A stretch of 64,000 nt of DNA from Avoscillospira_A sp052117125 (lineage in GTDB: Bacteria; Bacillota; Clostridia; Oscillospirales; Oscillospiraceae), in contig NZ_JBQKJT010000008.1 of NCBI RefSeq assembly GCF_052117125.1, forward strand, positions 1 through 64,000. The letters run 5' to 3'. The notes under the pieces are model-generated. The model was given only the letters and a program-made list of their open reading frames with translations. It was not told the origin of the DNA and did not search any database. Of the stretch, positions 51,766-62,200 are shown piece after piece; within the stretch, counting starts at the first letter, position 1; each line of letters opens with the position of its first letter. Both the position numbers and the translations under genes were made by a program.

Positions 51766-52407
51766 TCAACCTTTTACAATTACCGCAAAGGTTTCAAAAA
51801 TCAGTTGTATATCATACCACACACTGGCCTTAGGGATGTACGTCAAATCCAACCGCAGCTTTTCCGGCATAATTTCATGAATATATGTCCAGTTTGGATC
51901 AGTACTTGCGGCCAAAACATCATTCTCGTTGCGATAACGGATGGAAGCTACGCCGGTGATGCCGGGCCGCACCAGAAAAACCTGTCTTTCTTCCTCTGTA
52001 TATAAATCGGTGTATTCCTTTACCTCTGGCCGGGGTCCCACAAAACTCATGTCACCCTTTAGGACATTGAATAGCTGCGGCAATTCGTCTAATTTTGATT
52101 TTCGCAAAATCCGTCCAACTGGTGTAATTCTGCTATCGCCGCTGGTTGTGATCTTCAGTCCGGCGTTATCTTTCCGCATTGTGCGGAACTTATATATAAC
52201 AAATGGCTTGCCTCCCAGCCCCATACGCTCCTGCCGAAAAAAGACCTCGCCAGGTGAGCTTAAGCGGACCGCCAAGGCCGCAAGCAAAAAAATAGGACTA
52301 AGTACAAGCAGGCCGCAGAAAGCTCCAACTATATCAAAAATCCGTTTTCTTCTCAAGGTTCCTCTACTTGGAAGAACAAGAAGTATTTTCTGCGGGGTCT
52401 CAATCAT
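51766..52407 (-). CDS. Initiating phosphoglycosyl transferase
   Basis: A 213-residue monotopic bacterial sugar transferase (PglC/WcaJ C-terminal type). A membrane-anchoring helix follows RRKRIFDIVGA, then VFFRQERMGLGGKPFVIYKF with the catalytic Asp/Glu region, and QLFNVLKGDMSFVGPRPE. It moves a sugar phosphate from a UDP-sugar to undecaprenyl phosphate and starts the repeat unit. The short form lacks the long N-terminal domain. The likely substrate is the product of the dehydratase and aminotransferase encoded just upstream. Confidence 0.92.
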   Translation of the reverse strand: MIETPQKILLVLPSRGTLRRKRIFDIVGAFCGLLVLSPIFLLAALAVRLSSPGEVFFRQERMGLGGKPFVIYKFRTMRKDNAGLKITTSGDSRITPVGRILRKSKLDELPQLFNVLKGDMSFVGPRPEVKEYTDLYTEEERQVFLVRPGITGVASIRYRNENDVLAASTDPNWTYIHEIMPEKLRLDLTYIPKASVWYDIQLIFETFAVIVKG

Positions 52408-52436
52408 AAATATACTCCAGTTCTACATAGATTACA

Positions 52437-53126
52437 TTATTTTTGAGCACTTAAAGAGATGATGTAACGACTATTCTCATTGCAAAATCTATCCAATTTA
52501 CTGTCAATCCGTGCCAAAAAATTTCGTTGTTCATTTGTCTGTCCAACTGCACCCAACAGGCCGTAGCATTGATATGAAACATTGTGGAATGGAGTACAAA
52601 AATCCAACATCTCCTTGACTGTCACATATCTCCAATAGCTCCAAGCGTTAAACCGCCGTCTCAGAAACTGATGAACTGCTGTAGCTGCAAGATTTTCTGC
52701 GCAAAATAACCATCCACCCGGTTTTAATGCCCGATAGATGTTATCCATCATTTTTTTCTGAGCGGCATAATTGTCATTGGCCCCAACACCGCCCAAAACA
52801 CTTTTGAAACAAATTATATCATATTTGCTCTCTTCACACAGTTCCAATGCATTCAAGGCATGGTAAGAAACCCTATGGTCTACCCCATATTCTCTATGCA
52901 ATACTGACGCACTCTTCATAGGATTTATCAAGTCCGTGCAGTTGACATCACAGCCACAGGATGCAAACAGCAAAGATAATCCGCCATCGCGTGCTCCAAT
53001 ATCCAGACATAGCGGCTTCTGGATTCCTTTAAGCTTACTCTCAATATCCCAGAAGCGAACCGCACGTGACCAGTTAATCACATCCCATTCCACCGCAGCA
53101 GCTATCAGTTTTTCATCTATTGCCAT
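52437..53126 (-). CDS. SAM-dependent methyltransferase (class I)
   Basis: A 229-residue protein with a Rossmann-type SAM site, CLDIGARDGGLSLLFA, followed by an acidic CTDLINP loop and IICFKSVLGG. The ALKPGGWLFCAENLAA segment is typical of small-molecule methyltransferases. It lies between the aminotransferase and the initiating transferase genes and probably methylates a sugar or amino sugar. No finer call is possible. Confidence 0.82.
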   Translation of the reverse strand: MAIDEKLIAAAVEWDVINWSRAVRFWDIESKLKGIQKPLCLDIGARDGGLSLLFASCGCDVNCTDLINPMKSASVLHREYGVDHRVSYHALNALELCEESKYDIICFKSVLGGVGANDNYAAQKKMMDNIYRALKPGGWLFCAENLAATAVHQFLRRRFNAWSYWRYVTVKEMLDFCTPFHNVSYQCYGLLGAVGQTNEQRNFLARIDSKLDRFCNENSRYIISLSAQK

Positions 53127-53130
53127 ATTA

Positions 53131-54327
53131 TTACCTCACCATTGTGCGAATTTCCCGGCAGATTCGTTCCACTTGCTCCATAGTGAGGGTTGAATATAGC
53201 GGCAGGGTCAGCTCCGTCTCATACCTGGCATACGCTTTAGGGTAATCTTCCATACGGAAGCCCATATTGCGATATGCTGTCAGCAGAGGCAGTGGCTTAT
53301 AATGTACATTAGTAGAAATCCCCTGTTCTGCCAGTTTTTCAATAACCGCATTCCGTTCCCCAAGGGTTTTACCCTGTAGCTGTGTCAAGTACAAATGGCA
53401 ACTGGAAGTGTTGTCCGGTCGCAAATGATGTGCAGGCTGCACGCAGGCTCCATGCAGCATGGCATTGTACTGACTGACTAAACTGCGCCGCGTCTCCAAC
53501 ATGGAGCCATAGCGATGGAGCTGTGCCAGTCCGATGGCCGCCATAATATCGGTCATATTGCATTTATACAGTGGCGCCACAATATCATATTCCCATGCCC
53601 CCAACTGCGTTTTTGCTAATGCATCTTTACTTTGACCGTGCAGGCTCATTAGCATATATTGTCGATAGATTGTATTTCCATCCAGTCCCAGATCATCTCT
53701 CCAGGTGACCGCACCACCTTCCGCTGTGGTCAAATTTTTCACGGCATGAAAAGAAAACGCGGAAAAATCCGCAAAATTACCGGAACGGCGCTGGCCGGCC
53801 TCTGCACCAAAGCTGTGGGAAGCATCTGCCAGAACTAGAATGCGTCCCAACACTTCTTGCAATGCATTAGACGGTTGGTAGACGGATTTTTTGTCCAAAA
53901 CAATCCGGTACACTTGTTCATAGTCACATAGAATTCCGCCCAAATCCACGGGAATGATCGCCTTCGTACGGCTTGTAATGGCTCGAGCCATTTTCTCATA
54001 ATCCATTTCATAGGAATTGTCAGCACAGTCCACCATGACGATTGTAGCGCCCACATGCGCCACCACGCTGGCAGTTGCCGTATAAGTATAGGCCGGGACA
54101 ATGACTTCATCGCCCGGGCCAATGCCAAACAGCCGCAGGGTCAGTTCCATAGAGGCCGTGGCTGAATTTAAACAGACTGCATAAGAATTACCGCAAAATG
54201 CCGCAATCTCCCGCTCAAATCGTTTTGTCTTGGGACCAGTAGTGATCCATCCGGAACGGAGTGTGTCCACCACCTCTGCAATTTCCTTTTCTGTAATATC
54301 CGGCGGTGAAAATGGAATCTGATTCAT
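53131..54327 (-). CDS. DegT/DnrJ/EryC1/StrS sugar aminotransferase
   Basis: A 398-residue PLP enzyme with the start FSPPDITEKEIAEVVDTLRS and the PLP lysine in AFSFHAVKNLTTAEGG. It probably transaminates the 4-keto product of the dehydratase encoded upstream (UDP-4-keto-6-deoxy-GlcNAc type), giving a 4-amino-6-deoxy sugar. That would be a bacillosamine-like route if an acetyltransferase also acts; the LpxD-like protein is one candidate. The gene is six bases from the dehydratase gene. Confidence 0.9.
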   Translation of the reverse strand: MNQIPFSPPDITEKEIAEVVDTLRSGWITTGPKTKRFEREIAAFCGNSYAVCLNSATASMELTLRLFGIGPGDEVIVPAYTYTATASVVAHVGATIVMVDCADNSYEMDYEKMARAITSRTKAIIPVDLGGILCDYEQVYRIVLDKKSVYQPSNALQEVLGRILVLADASHSFGAEAGQRRSGNFADFSAFSFHAVKNLTTAEGGAVTWRDDLGLDGNTIYRQYMLMSLHGQSKDALAKTQLGAWEYDIVAPLYKCNMTDIMAAIGLAQLHRYGSMLETRRSLVSQYNAMLHGACVQPAHHLRPDNTSSCHLYLTQLQGKTLGERNAVIEKLAEQGISTNVHYKPLPLLTAYRNMGFRMEDYPKAYARYETELTLPLYSTLTMEQVERICREIRTMVR

Positions 54328-54332
54328 GCATT

Positions 54333-56150
54333 CTATCCCCTTGCTTGTTCTATGGTCGTAAATACCAAATTACGGGCAGCCTGCCCATTTTGATTCTGCA
54401 ACTGTACTTTTAACTCCTCAATGGGCAGTTGAAGTCCTGCGTAATGGTTGCGTAGCACAAAAATCTTATCGTGGCTTGTATGGTCTACGATCTCATTGTC
54501 CAGAGCAATTTCCTCAAACAGCTTCTCGCCCGGCCTTAAACCGATGATCTTAATAGGAATATCCTTTTCCGGCTCATAGCCGGCCAGCCGGATCATGCTG
54601 CATGCCAAATCATAGATTTTGATAGGCTTACCCATATCCAGCACAAACACCTCGCCGCCCTTAGCCAGCGTTCCAGCGGATAGAACCAAAGATACTGCCT
54701 CTGGAATGGTCATAAAATAGCGGCGCATTTCCTTATCGGTCACAGTGACAGGTCCACCTGCCTCGATCTGCTTACGGAAGGTCGGCACCACGGAGCCATT
54801 GGAACCCATCACGTTGCCAAAACGGACTGCCGCCATCTCGCAGCCACCCTGGCCGTTCATACTCTGCACCAGCAATTCGGCCATACGCTTGGTAGCGCCC
54901 ATGATGTTGGTAGGGTTGACAGCTTTATCGGTAGAGATCAAAATAAATCGCTTGACACCGTAGGCAGCGCAGGCCTCCAGCACATATTTTGTGCCAAAGA
55001 CGTTGTTTTTGATGGCCTCCATAGGGTTTAGTTCCATCATTGGAACATGTTTATGCGCCGCCGCATGGAACACCATATCTGGGTGAAACCGCTCCATCAG
55101 CTCTGCCAAGCGCTTCTCATCCCGCACCGAACCGATACACAGAGAGTAGCGATCCGCCGGATATTTCTCTTTCAATTCCTCATTGATGGCAAACAAGCCG
55201 TTCTCGTGGATATCAAAGATTACCAGATGACTGCAACCATGCTCCAGTACCTGGCAGCAAATCTCCGAACCAATGGAGCCGACGCCACCGGTGACCAGCA
55301 CACACTTTCCACGGAGAAACTCATAGACCGGCGCCATATTGGGCTTTACTGTATCACGGAACAGGAGATCCTCAATGGAGATATCCCGCAAAGCTCTGCT
55401 GTTGCCACGAAAATAGTCGTCGATATCATTGACGTTTTGGAACAGCTTTACCGGCAGTTTGGTTGTGGCGCACACTTTATGGATATGATTGAGTTGCTCC
55501 TCCGTGGCCGTGGGAATAGCAATGACAATCTGTTTTGCACCGTATTTGTCACAGACTTTTGCAATATTACTGACAGGACCAGCCACCGGAATTCCGCTGA
55601 TCCGACGTCCCTGCTTCATGGGATCATCATCTACCAGAGCCACCGGATAAAAGCCTTCCATGGGGCTGTCTTGAAGACGGCGGATAACCACAGAACCGGC
55701 GTTGCCGGCGCCTACTACAACGGCCGGCAAACTTTTTCCGGTATGAATCTCCCAGCGAGCGCCACACCAACGGCTGAACCGGGACAGTCCTCGGACTGCG
55801 GTAGTGAAGAAAAATGCCAGTACACAATAGATCACGACCATGGAGCCGGAAATCGGCACAGCACCCATTAACTTGATCATAAACAAAACAAGGGCAGACA
55901 CACAAGCAGCCCCCAACTGCCGGAACATCTCATCAAAGCCCATATAACTCCATAGGCTGTTGTATGTTCCACAAAGGAGGCCTCCCAGGATCAATGTTCC
56001 GGCTGCAACCACAGCTACACTAGGCATGTGTACAAGATATTCCGGGTCAACCACACCTGCAAACCGTAAAATTGCTGCCATATAAAATGTCAGTATCGAT
56101 AAAATGCCGTCCGCTATCACATAAAACCACTTTTGATGCAGCAACTTCAT
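54333..56150 (-). CDS. Membrane-bound UDP-GlcNAc 4,6-dehydratase (WbpM/CapD/PglF-like)
   Basis: A 605-residue protein with about four N-terminal membrane helices, a CoA-binding-like Rossmann region (VVVGAGNAGSVVIRRL) and a C-terminal SDR domain (VTGGVGSIGSEIC; the Ser and Met-Lys catalytic triad in ISTDKAVNPTNIMGATKR). It converts UDP-GlcNAc to the 4-keto-6-deoxy sugar. I chose the ATG at 56150, with AAGGGG upstream and 32 bases from the predicted transcript start; a start ten codons earlier would overlap the promoter region. It is the first gene of the operon. Confidence 0.93.
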   Translation of the reverse strand: MKLLHQKWFYVIADGILSILTFYMAAILRFAGVVDPEYLVHMPSVAVVAAGTLILGGLLCGTYNSLWSYMGFDEMFRQLGAACVSALVLFMIKLMGAVPISGSMVVIYCVLAFFFTTAVRGLSRFSRWCGARWEIHTGKSLPAVVVGAGNAGSVVIRRLQDSPMEGFYPVALVDDDPMKQGRRISGIPVAGPVSNIAKVCDKYGAKQIVIAIPTATEEQLNHIHKVCATTKLPVKLFQNVNDIDDYFRGNSRALRDISIEDLLFRDTVKPNMAPVYEFLRGKCVLVTGGVGSIGSEICCQVLEHGCSHLVIFDIHENGLFAINEELKEKYPADRYSLCIGSVRDEKRLAELMERFHPDMVFHAAAHKHVPMMELNPMEAIKNNVFGTKYVLEACAAYGVKRFILISTDKAVNPTNIMGATKRMAELLVQSMNGQGGCEMAAVRFGNVMGSNGSVVPTFRKQIEAGGPVTVTDKEMRRYFMTIPEAVSLVLSAGTLAKGGEVFVLDMGKPIKIYDLACSMIRLAGYEPEKDIPIKIIGLRPGEKLFEEIALDNEIVDHTSHDKIFVLRNHYAGLQLPIEELKVQLQNQNGQAARNLVFTTIEQARG

Positions 56151-56188
56151 CTTTATACCCCTTATGCAAAATCTCGACAATTTTATTT

Positions 56189-56217
56189 ATTATATCTCCT
56201 AATCGTCCCAATGTCAA
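56189..56217 (-). promoter_or_regulatory. Perfect consensus promoter of the capsule operon
   Basis: On the minus strand: TTGACA (56212-56217), exactly 17 bases, TATAAT (56189-56194). No other comparable promoter separates the 24 genes that follow, whose gaps are mostly under 30 bases or overlaps. The leader to the ATG at 56150 is about 32 bases. Confidence 0.85.
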
Positions 56218-56231
56218 ATGGATTATCCTTG

Positions 56232-56316
56232 CCGGAGTGTTAGATACTGGCCTGTCAATAGTCAGTATCTTATTAAAATACGTGCCGACTAGGTTGATAG
56301 TCTAGTCAGCACGTAT
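56232..56316 (-). terminator. Tandem terminators after the Wzy_C gene
   Basis: A 15-bp stem with one mismatch, ATACGTGCCGACTAG (56278-56292) with CTAGTCAGCACGTAT (56302-56316), is followed on the minus strand by TTTTAAT. A second hairpin, AGATACTG/CAGTATCT (56232-56260), comes next. Together they separate the Wzy_C-type gene from the capsule promoter. Confidence 0.75.
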
Positions 56317-56341
56317 AGATTTGGGGAGCAAAACCAACTAG

Positions 56342-59119
56342 TCAATTCGATGCTCGTATTCCGAATATACGACCTACAGAAACTCCAGGTTTCAAAGAAA
56401 TAACCAGATTAAATTCCTCTTCCGCCATCTCTTCTGGAATGACAAACTGAAGGCTGACACTGTTATTTGTATACGTATACTCAGATTCATAGTTCTCTAT
56501 AACTAGGCTAAGCCCTTCCGGATTGCTCGTTTCTGCTGTTAGTGTATAAGTGCCACCTTGTGCTGGTGTAATTTGATACCGAATGGTACTGTTTTCCACA
56601 AATGTATTGGTAAATCCACCCATTTTGTCCCACACCACCTCACCAGCTACAATTTCCGCACTGTCCGGTTGACCATTTTCATTTAGATCTGGTAAATACC
56701 GGCTGTCAACAAGAAGCATATTCACACGTTGCTCCACCGTACCTTCCGTAGAGAAAATTCTTGTCATAAAGGATAAACTGCGACTATCAAGAAGTGGATG
56801 GTCCAGTTGTTCTCGACTAACACTCTCGAACTGCCCATAGGTATCCAGCACAATACCCTGCATTTGCTCTACGTCGGCTCCGGACATTATAGCCTTTTCA
56901 AAAATATGAAATTGTGAATTCCAGCTGTCTACATTAGAATGTGTATAGACAAGGAACTTATCCGATGCAGCCTTAGCTTTTTCATAGTTGCCGCGGTGCA
57001 AATAGTATTCAGTCAAGTAAGGACCCACTGCATTGGAGTTTGCAGCCTGAAGTTCATCCGCATAGATATCCGCCTGCTGATATACTTCTTCATCCTGAAT
57101 TGACATAGCAGCAACCACATAGGTCAAACGGTAATCGTCCCCCTCAAATACATCCATTTGTACACACTTTTTCAGCTGGGATGTTGTAACTGTTTCCCCC
57201 AGAACCATTTCAGTAGCGCGGGCATTCTGAGCCAGAAAAAAACCATAGACCGTCGATAGAATCCCCAAACCAATAGATCCTGCCAATGCGATGATTCTTC
57301 CATAGTGTTTCCTTGGGGCAAGCACTGGTGAGCTGTATGCCACTAGCCCGAATGTACCAAACGCCAAAATAGACACTTCCGCCATAGATGCAGATATTTC
57401 AAGCCCGCTGTGTATTGCAAAAATCAGCACTGCCCCCAGCAAAGCTGGAATCAGCGCCTCATTCTCTCCTGTCGTACAACGCAATAACCAGAGATTGTGA
57501 ATGGCAACGCCCAGCATAGAAACGAACAGCAGTAATCCCACCAATCCAAGATCACAGAGCACCTGGATATAGTGATTATGGGCATATTTGGTCTCATAAA
57601 AAAAGTTCTGAACCGATGCCAGCCCATTTTCAAAGCCACCTAAACCTCGTCCAAAAACCGGATTCTGCTTCCACATTTTCAAGCCATCCTGCATAAAGAT
57701 CAAGCGCTGTATGGCGCTATGGTTCGTAGTCAAGCCTTGAAATCTCTCCATCATTTCATTAGAAATCCAACGATAGCCTGCAGCGAGACTCCCACATTTC
57801 TCTGAACCAGAATAGGAAATGCTATGTACAGTCACTGCAGCGCTTTCAACGGGTTTTACAATGATCTGTAGCTCAATGGCATCCTCTGGGATCTCAATTT
57901 CTACTGGTCCTTCATAGGGAGCATCTGACAGCACGGTTGCTTCTTTCATAAGGATTTCGGCCTTGGATGTGCTAGCAATCCATAAATTGGCGTTCCCTTC
58001 TATCTGCAAAGAAATTTCACACAAACCGGTGCCAGGAAAAAAACGCTTATAGACAGACTCTTCTCCCTGTAGTACCACATTGGAAGTCTGCGTAAATGCT
58101 ACTAGGCCAGCAGCCCCTAATAAAACCACAAGAACTATTAGGCCAAGTAAAAGAGCTTTAATTCTTTTGCTGAGGAGCTCTACAACTCGAGGCCGAAGCA
58201 GCCAATCCACCCCAAAGAGCACAATACTGCCAATCGCACAAAATACTAGCACCAGATATCCGCCAGTCGCATTGTTTCCCATATGCGAAAAACTTAGCGT
58301 AGCAACTGCGTCAGAGACAGCTAATGTCTCCAAGGTCACCAGTAAAAAATTCAAGCGGTTATACGCGCCGTGTAGAAATAACAGTACCAGTAAAACGGTC
58401 AATCCAAGTGACATAGTCGCCCCCAAGCTGATACACATGAGGAAGGTCACAGCATTAATTAATAGCGCAACACATGGCAGCAAACGTCGATAACCCGTGG
58501 CGCGCAATAGCAAATATAACGCCAAGAAAATACCAATAGCACACATGGTTGCCATAGAATTAGAGTTACCAAACAAACCTGAAACTCGGCCTGCAATTGC
58601 ATTGTATCCATAAGTATATTGACCATACTGGTCGTTGGTATAGCCGCCCGTCCACATTTGAAACTTACGCATGATATCATGGGCTATTAGTCCTGCAGAA
58701 GCAGCATCCAGATGCAGAAGGCTTAACAGACTGGTAGCGCCACACAATACTGCAGCGACGTTGGGGAATGTCTCTCGTTTGGCAAATGAGAACACCGCCA
58801 GAAAAACAGCGTAGGCTGCCAAAAGGCGTGAAAACTCCGATAGAGCAAATTTCGGCGCATAGGCGTAAAATGTGGACGCACCTGCCAGTAAAATATAGGC
58901 TGTCACCAGCAAAAAGAAAATACTGCACTGTTCCCGCAGACGACGACGGAACTGAGGCGTAACACAGATGGCCACAATAGCCACAGTCGAGCAAAGAGCC
59001 ACCTTCTTTTCTGTCTCCAGAACAAAGCAGGCTGCAAATAACACAGTAACTGATAAAGCAATCATTATAATTGCAGTTACTAAATACGCCACATATTTTG
59101 CAGCGCGGGATTGATTCAT
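56342..59119 (-). CDS. O-antigen ligase/polymerase-type (Wzy_C) membrane protein with extensions
   Basis: A 925-residue protein from the ATG at 59119 (GGAGGG upstream). About twelve membrane helices carry the Wzy_C motif (HNHYIQVLCDLGLVGLLLFV). Between helices there is an insertion of about 130 residues with a beta-rich look, and a long C-terminal part follows with TPR-like helices, a DLNENGQPDSAEI calcium-loop-like segment and a beta-rich ending. Such proteins polymerise or transfer glycans at the outer membrane face; in a Gram-positive cell it may ligate polysaccharide or glycosylate S-layer proteins. The neighbouring S-layer gene makes that worth testing. Confidence 0.8.
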   Translation of the reverse strand: MNQSRAAKYVAYLVTAIIMIALSVTVLFAACFVLETEKKVALCSTVAIVAICVTPQFRRRLREQCSIFFLLVTAYILLAGASTFYAYAPKFALSEFSRLLAAYAVFLAVFSFAKRETFPNVAAVLCGATSLLSLLHLDAASAGLIAHDIMRKFQMWTGGYTNDQYGQYTYGYNAIAGRVSGLFGNSNSMATMCAIGIFLALYLLLRATGYRRLLPCVALLINAVTFLMCISLGATMSLGLTVLLVLLFLHGAYNRLNFLLVTLETLAVSDAVATLSFSHMGNNATGGYLVLVFCAIGSIVLFGVDWLLRPRVVELLSKRIKALLLGLIVLVVLLGAAGLVAFTQTSNVVLQGEESVYKRFFPGTGLCEISLQIEGNANLWIASTSKAEILMKEATVLSDAPYEGPVEIEIPEDAIELQIIVKPVESAAVTVHSISYSGSEKCGSLAAGYRWISNEMMERFQGLTTNHSAIQRLIFMQDGLKMWKQNPVFGRGLGGFENGLASVQNFFYETKYAHNHYIQVLCDLGLVGLLLFVSMLGVAIHNLWLLRCTTGENEALIPALLGAVLIFAIHSGLEISASMAEVSILAFGTFGLVAYSSPVLAPRKHYGRIIALAGSIGLGILSTVYGFFLAQNARATEMVLGETVTTSQLKKCVQMDVFEGDDYRLTYVVAAMSIQDEEVYQQADIYADELQAANSNAVGPYLTEYYLHRGNYEKAKAASDKFLVYTHSNVDSWNSQFHIFEKAIMSGADVEQMQGIVLDTYGQFESVSREQLDHPLLDSRSLSFMTRIFSTEGTVEQRVNMLLVDSRYLPDLNENGQPDSAEIVAGEVVWDKMGGFTNTFVENSTIRYQITPAQGGTYTLTAETSNPEGLSLVIENYESEYTYTNNSVSLQFVIPEEMAEEEFNLVISLKPGVSVGRIFGIRASN

Positions 59120-59155
59120 AGTTGTTTCCCTCCAAACCATTAGTAGTCTTTCGGT

Positions 59156-59184
59156 ATTATACCAGAAAATTACCGATTTGTAAA
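59156..59184 (-). promoter_or_regulatory. Promoter for the Wzy_C gene
   Basis: On the minus strand: TTTACA (59179-59184), 17 bases, TATAAT with an extended TGG (59156-59161). It lies just after the S-layer gene terminator. Confidence 0.75.
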
Positions 59185-59203
59185 ACATTAAGGGATAAAC
59201 AAT

Positions 59204-59230
59204 AAAAACCCCCGGGCCGAAGCCCGGGGG
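59204..59230 (-). terminator. Terminator after the S-layer gene
   Basis: A perfect 9-bp GC stem, CCCCCGGGC (59209-59217) with GCCCGGGGG (59222-59230), loop CGAA, then TTTTT on the minus strand. Confidence 0.95.
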
Positions 59231-59265
59231 TCGGGGTGTCCGTTAGGACGGTTCAGCAGTTATGC

Positions 59266-62200
59266 TTACTTAACAACCTTGACAGCCTTAGTAGTGGTGT
59301 CCTGGCTGTTCTTGTAAACGCCAGTGCCGTTGTTGGTAACAGTACCAGTACCATTGTTGGTGATGGTGCCGCTACCGGTCATGCCGCCATGAACAGCCAC
59401 GCTAGCGGTGTTGTTAACAACGATCACAACAGAAGCAGAGCCAGTGATGGTAACAACCGCAGCATTGTTGACAGTCAGCTTGCCGCTGCCAGTCACGTTG
59501 CCAGTGATGGTGACGTTGCCGCCGCTGATAACCATGGAAGCACCAGAGGCAATATCAGCATTGACGGTCGTGAAGTTGGCCACGGACAGGGTGGAACCCA
59601 TGTAGGTGGTGTTGGTAACATTCACGGAACCAGCGCCGGCCAGGTTGCCGCCTTCGAGGTACAGGTTGTCAACCGTCAGGGTCTTGCCGCTGGCAACGCT
59701 CACGGTGTTGCCATTCAGGTGCAGGCCACCGGTCACGCTGACATTGTCGCTCACAGTAACGGTCATGTTGTCGTACTTCAGAGCGTCCTTCAGAGCAGTC
59801 TCAGTGGTGACAGAAGCGGTAGCGCTAACAGGGTTAGCCTTCATCTCGTTGTTGACATCAACAACCAGCAGCACAACATGGTTGGCAGCCAGGATGTAGC
59901 GGACGTTAGCCTGATCAGCAGTGCCGTCGCCGTTCATGTCAGCAGCCTTCTGGATGGAGCCGCCCTCAACGCCGATCTTCTTGTCGGAGTCAACATAGAG
60001 CACAGTGGTGTCCTTAGCGTTGACCTCGCTGGAGGTGTAGTCCAAAGCGATCTTGGAGTCGCCGTCCCAGCCGGTGACCATACCGGTGGTAACGTTAGCC
60101 AGGTTGACGTTCTTGATCACACCGTCAGAGACAACGTCATAGGTGATGACAGCGCCCTGCGGATAGGTGTTGGGAGCGTCGGTGCTTTCAGCCTTGGCCT
60201 TCAGCTCGCCGTTAGCGGTGTGGATGGTGAAGTTCAGGTAGGTCTTGTTGTCCTCAGTGGTACGGTAGGTCTGAGCAGACAGATAACCGTAGTTGGAGCC
60301 AGCAGTGATCTCGGGCAGGCCAGAGGGATCAACAATCACAGCGACCTTAGCATAGGTAAAGCCGTTGACTTCCTGAGTCAGAACGGAAGTAGTCAGAGCC
60401 TTGGTAGCGGTGCCCCAAGTGTTCTTGATCTCCTTGCCGGTGTAGACATCAGCCTTGTTGCTGGCGCCAACGCCCACGGTGCTGCCGAAGAAGTACACAA
60501 CAGCATCGTCAGCCAGTTCCTGACCATTGACCTTGCCATTGTTGTAGCCGGGGTTCGCGATCACAAGGGCCTTGTAGCCAGCCAGGTTGGCATCGTTAAC
60601 ATTGTCGCTGGGGTTGGAATCGTTTCTCACAGTCGTCAGCTCATAGCTGGAACCGTCGGGACGATAGGTAACCAGAGTGCCAATCAGGTCATTCAGAGTA
60701 CTCACATCAGCAGTACCCACAGAAGCGCCGTTAATCTTGGTGATCTTGGCAGTCTTGCTGGTGCCGTCAGCGAACAGCAGCTTAGCCTGCAGCTCGCCGT
60801 TAGTCAGGCCGTTAGTAGCACTAGTTGTACCAGCGGTCACAACCATAGCAATGCTCTTGCTGGTGGCAGCAACATCAGTGATCTTGCTGTAGAAGATGGT
60901 GGAACCCAGGGAGACATACTCCACAGTGTCACCAACCTCAGCCTTCACAATGTTGGCGCTGTAGGGGTTGACGTTGCTGGCAGCCAGCCAAGTACCACCG
61001 ATCTGGTACTCGGTGTAGGCGGTAACAGTGTCGCCACCGCGGACGCCGTCGATGGTGCCGGTCTTGAGATCAGCCTTCACGATGGTATCCTTCTCAGTGG
61101 AAGAGTTGGCAGCCTTAATGTAGTAAACCCAATCGCCAGCAGCATAACCGCTATAGGTGGTCAGGTCGTCGATCTTCACGGAGCCGATGCCGTTGCTGAA
61201 CTGCACGGTATCCTTGCCCACATAGTTGATCTTGGCAACCGTCATGGGAGTGCAGATAGCAGCGTCGATCTTGCCGTCGCCGGTGTTGTCAACCAGCTTG
61301 AAGTCGTAAGCGCTCTTCTCGGTCTTCAGGCCGGCCAGCTTCAGAACGCTGGTATCGGAGCCGGTGGCATAGGCAGTGCTACCAACGTTGTAGACGTTGA
61401 TATTGCTTGCGCTGTCCTTCAGCTTGTAGTCCTTACCGGACACAGTGACAGTGTTGGCGGTGTTGTTGACATCTTCAACATTGCCGGTAGCGCCGGTAGC
61501 AACAACAGAGCTGTCGTTGGCGTAGACACCGTAGGTAACCTTCTGGTCCTTGGTGTTATAGATCACCTTGACCTGCTGGCCGAAGAGATCCGTGTAATCC
61601 ACGCTGGACTTCTGGGTGGTGCCATTGTTGATCTTGTTCTGAGCGGTGATGCTGTTGCCGCCGAAGGTGTTGGTGGTGGAGTCGAAGGTGTAGGTCCACT
61701 CGTTCTTGACGGAGTCATAGGAGAAGTCGCTCATGTAGCCAATCTGAATGGCGCCATTGTACTTCTCACTCAGCAGGGTAACAGGAGTAGTGGTGCCATC
61801 GTTGTTGGTGATGATCCACTGGCTGTAGCTCTCCGTCTGCTCGCCGGTAGCGGGGTTCAGGGACCAGCTGCGCTTCATCATGGTAGCCTGCATAGCATTG
61901 TACATGAGCTGAGCAGCCTGGTCACGGGTGATGGGCAGGTTGGGCTGCATGTCGGACAGGTCGTCATACAGGCCAGCCTCATTGGCGTAACGGTTGACGT
62001 TGACGTCCCAGCCGGTGCCGCCGAAGCCGAACACAGTGGCGTCGTAGCCCATAGCGGTCAGCATCATCTTAGCGGCCTGAGTACCGGTCAGGCTGCTGTC
62101 GGGGGAGAACTTGCCGCCGCCGACACCGCCAACAATACCCATGCTGGTGGCATACTCAATGTAAGCCTCACCCCAGTGGCCCTTGATGTCGCTGTAGCTG

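Noticed and set aside
56220..56340. Invertible promoter switch in front of the capsule operon
   Set aside because: The inverted repeats found there form terminator-type hairpins on one side of the promoter only; none flank it.
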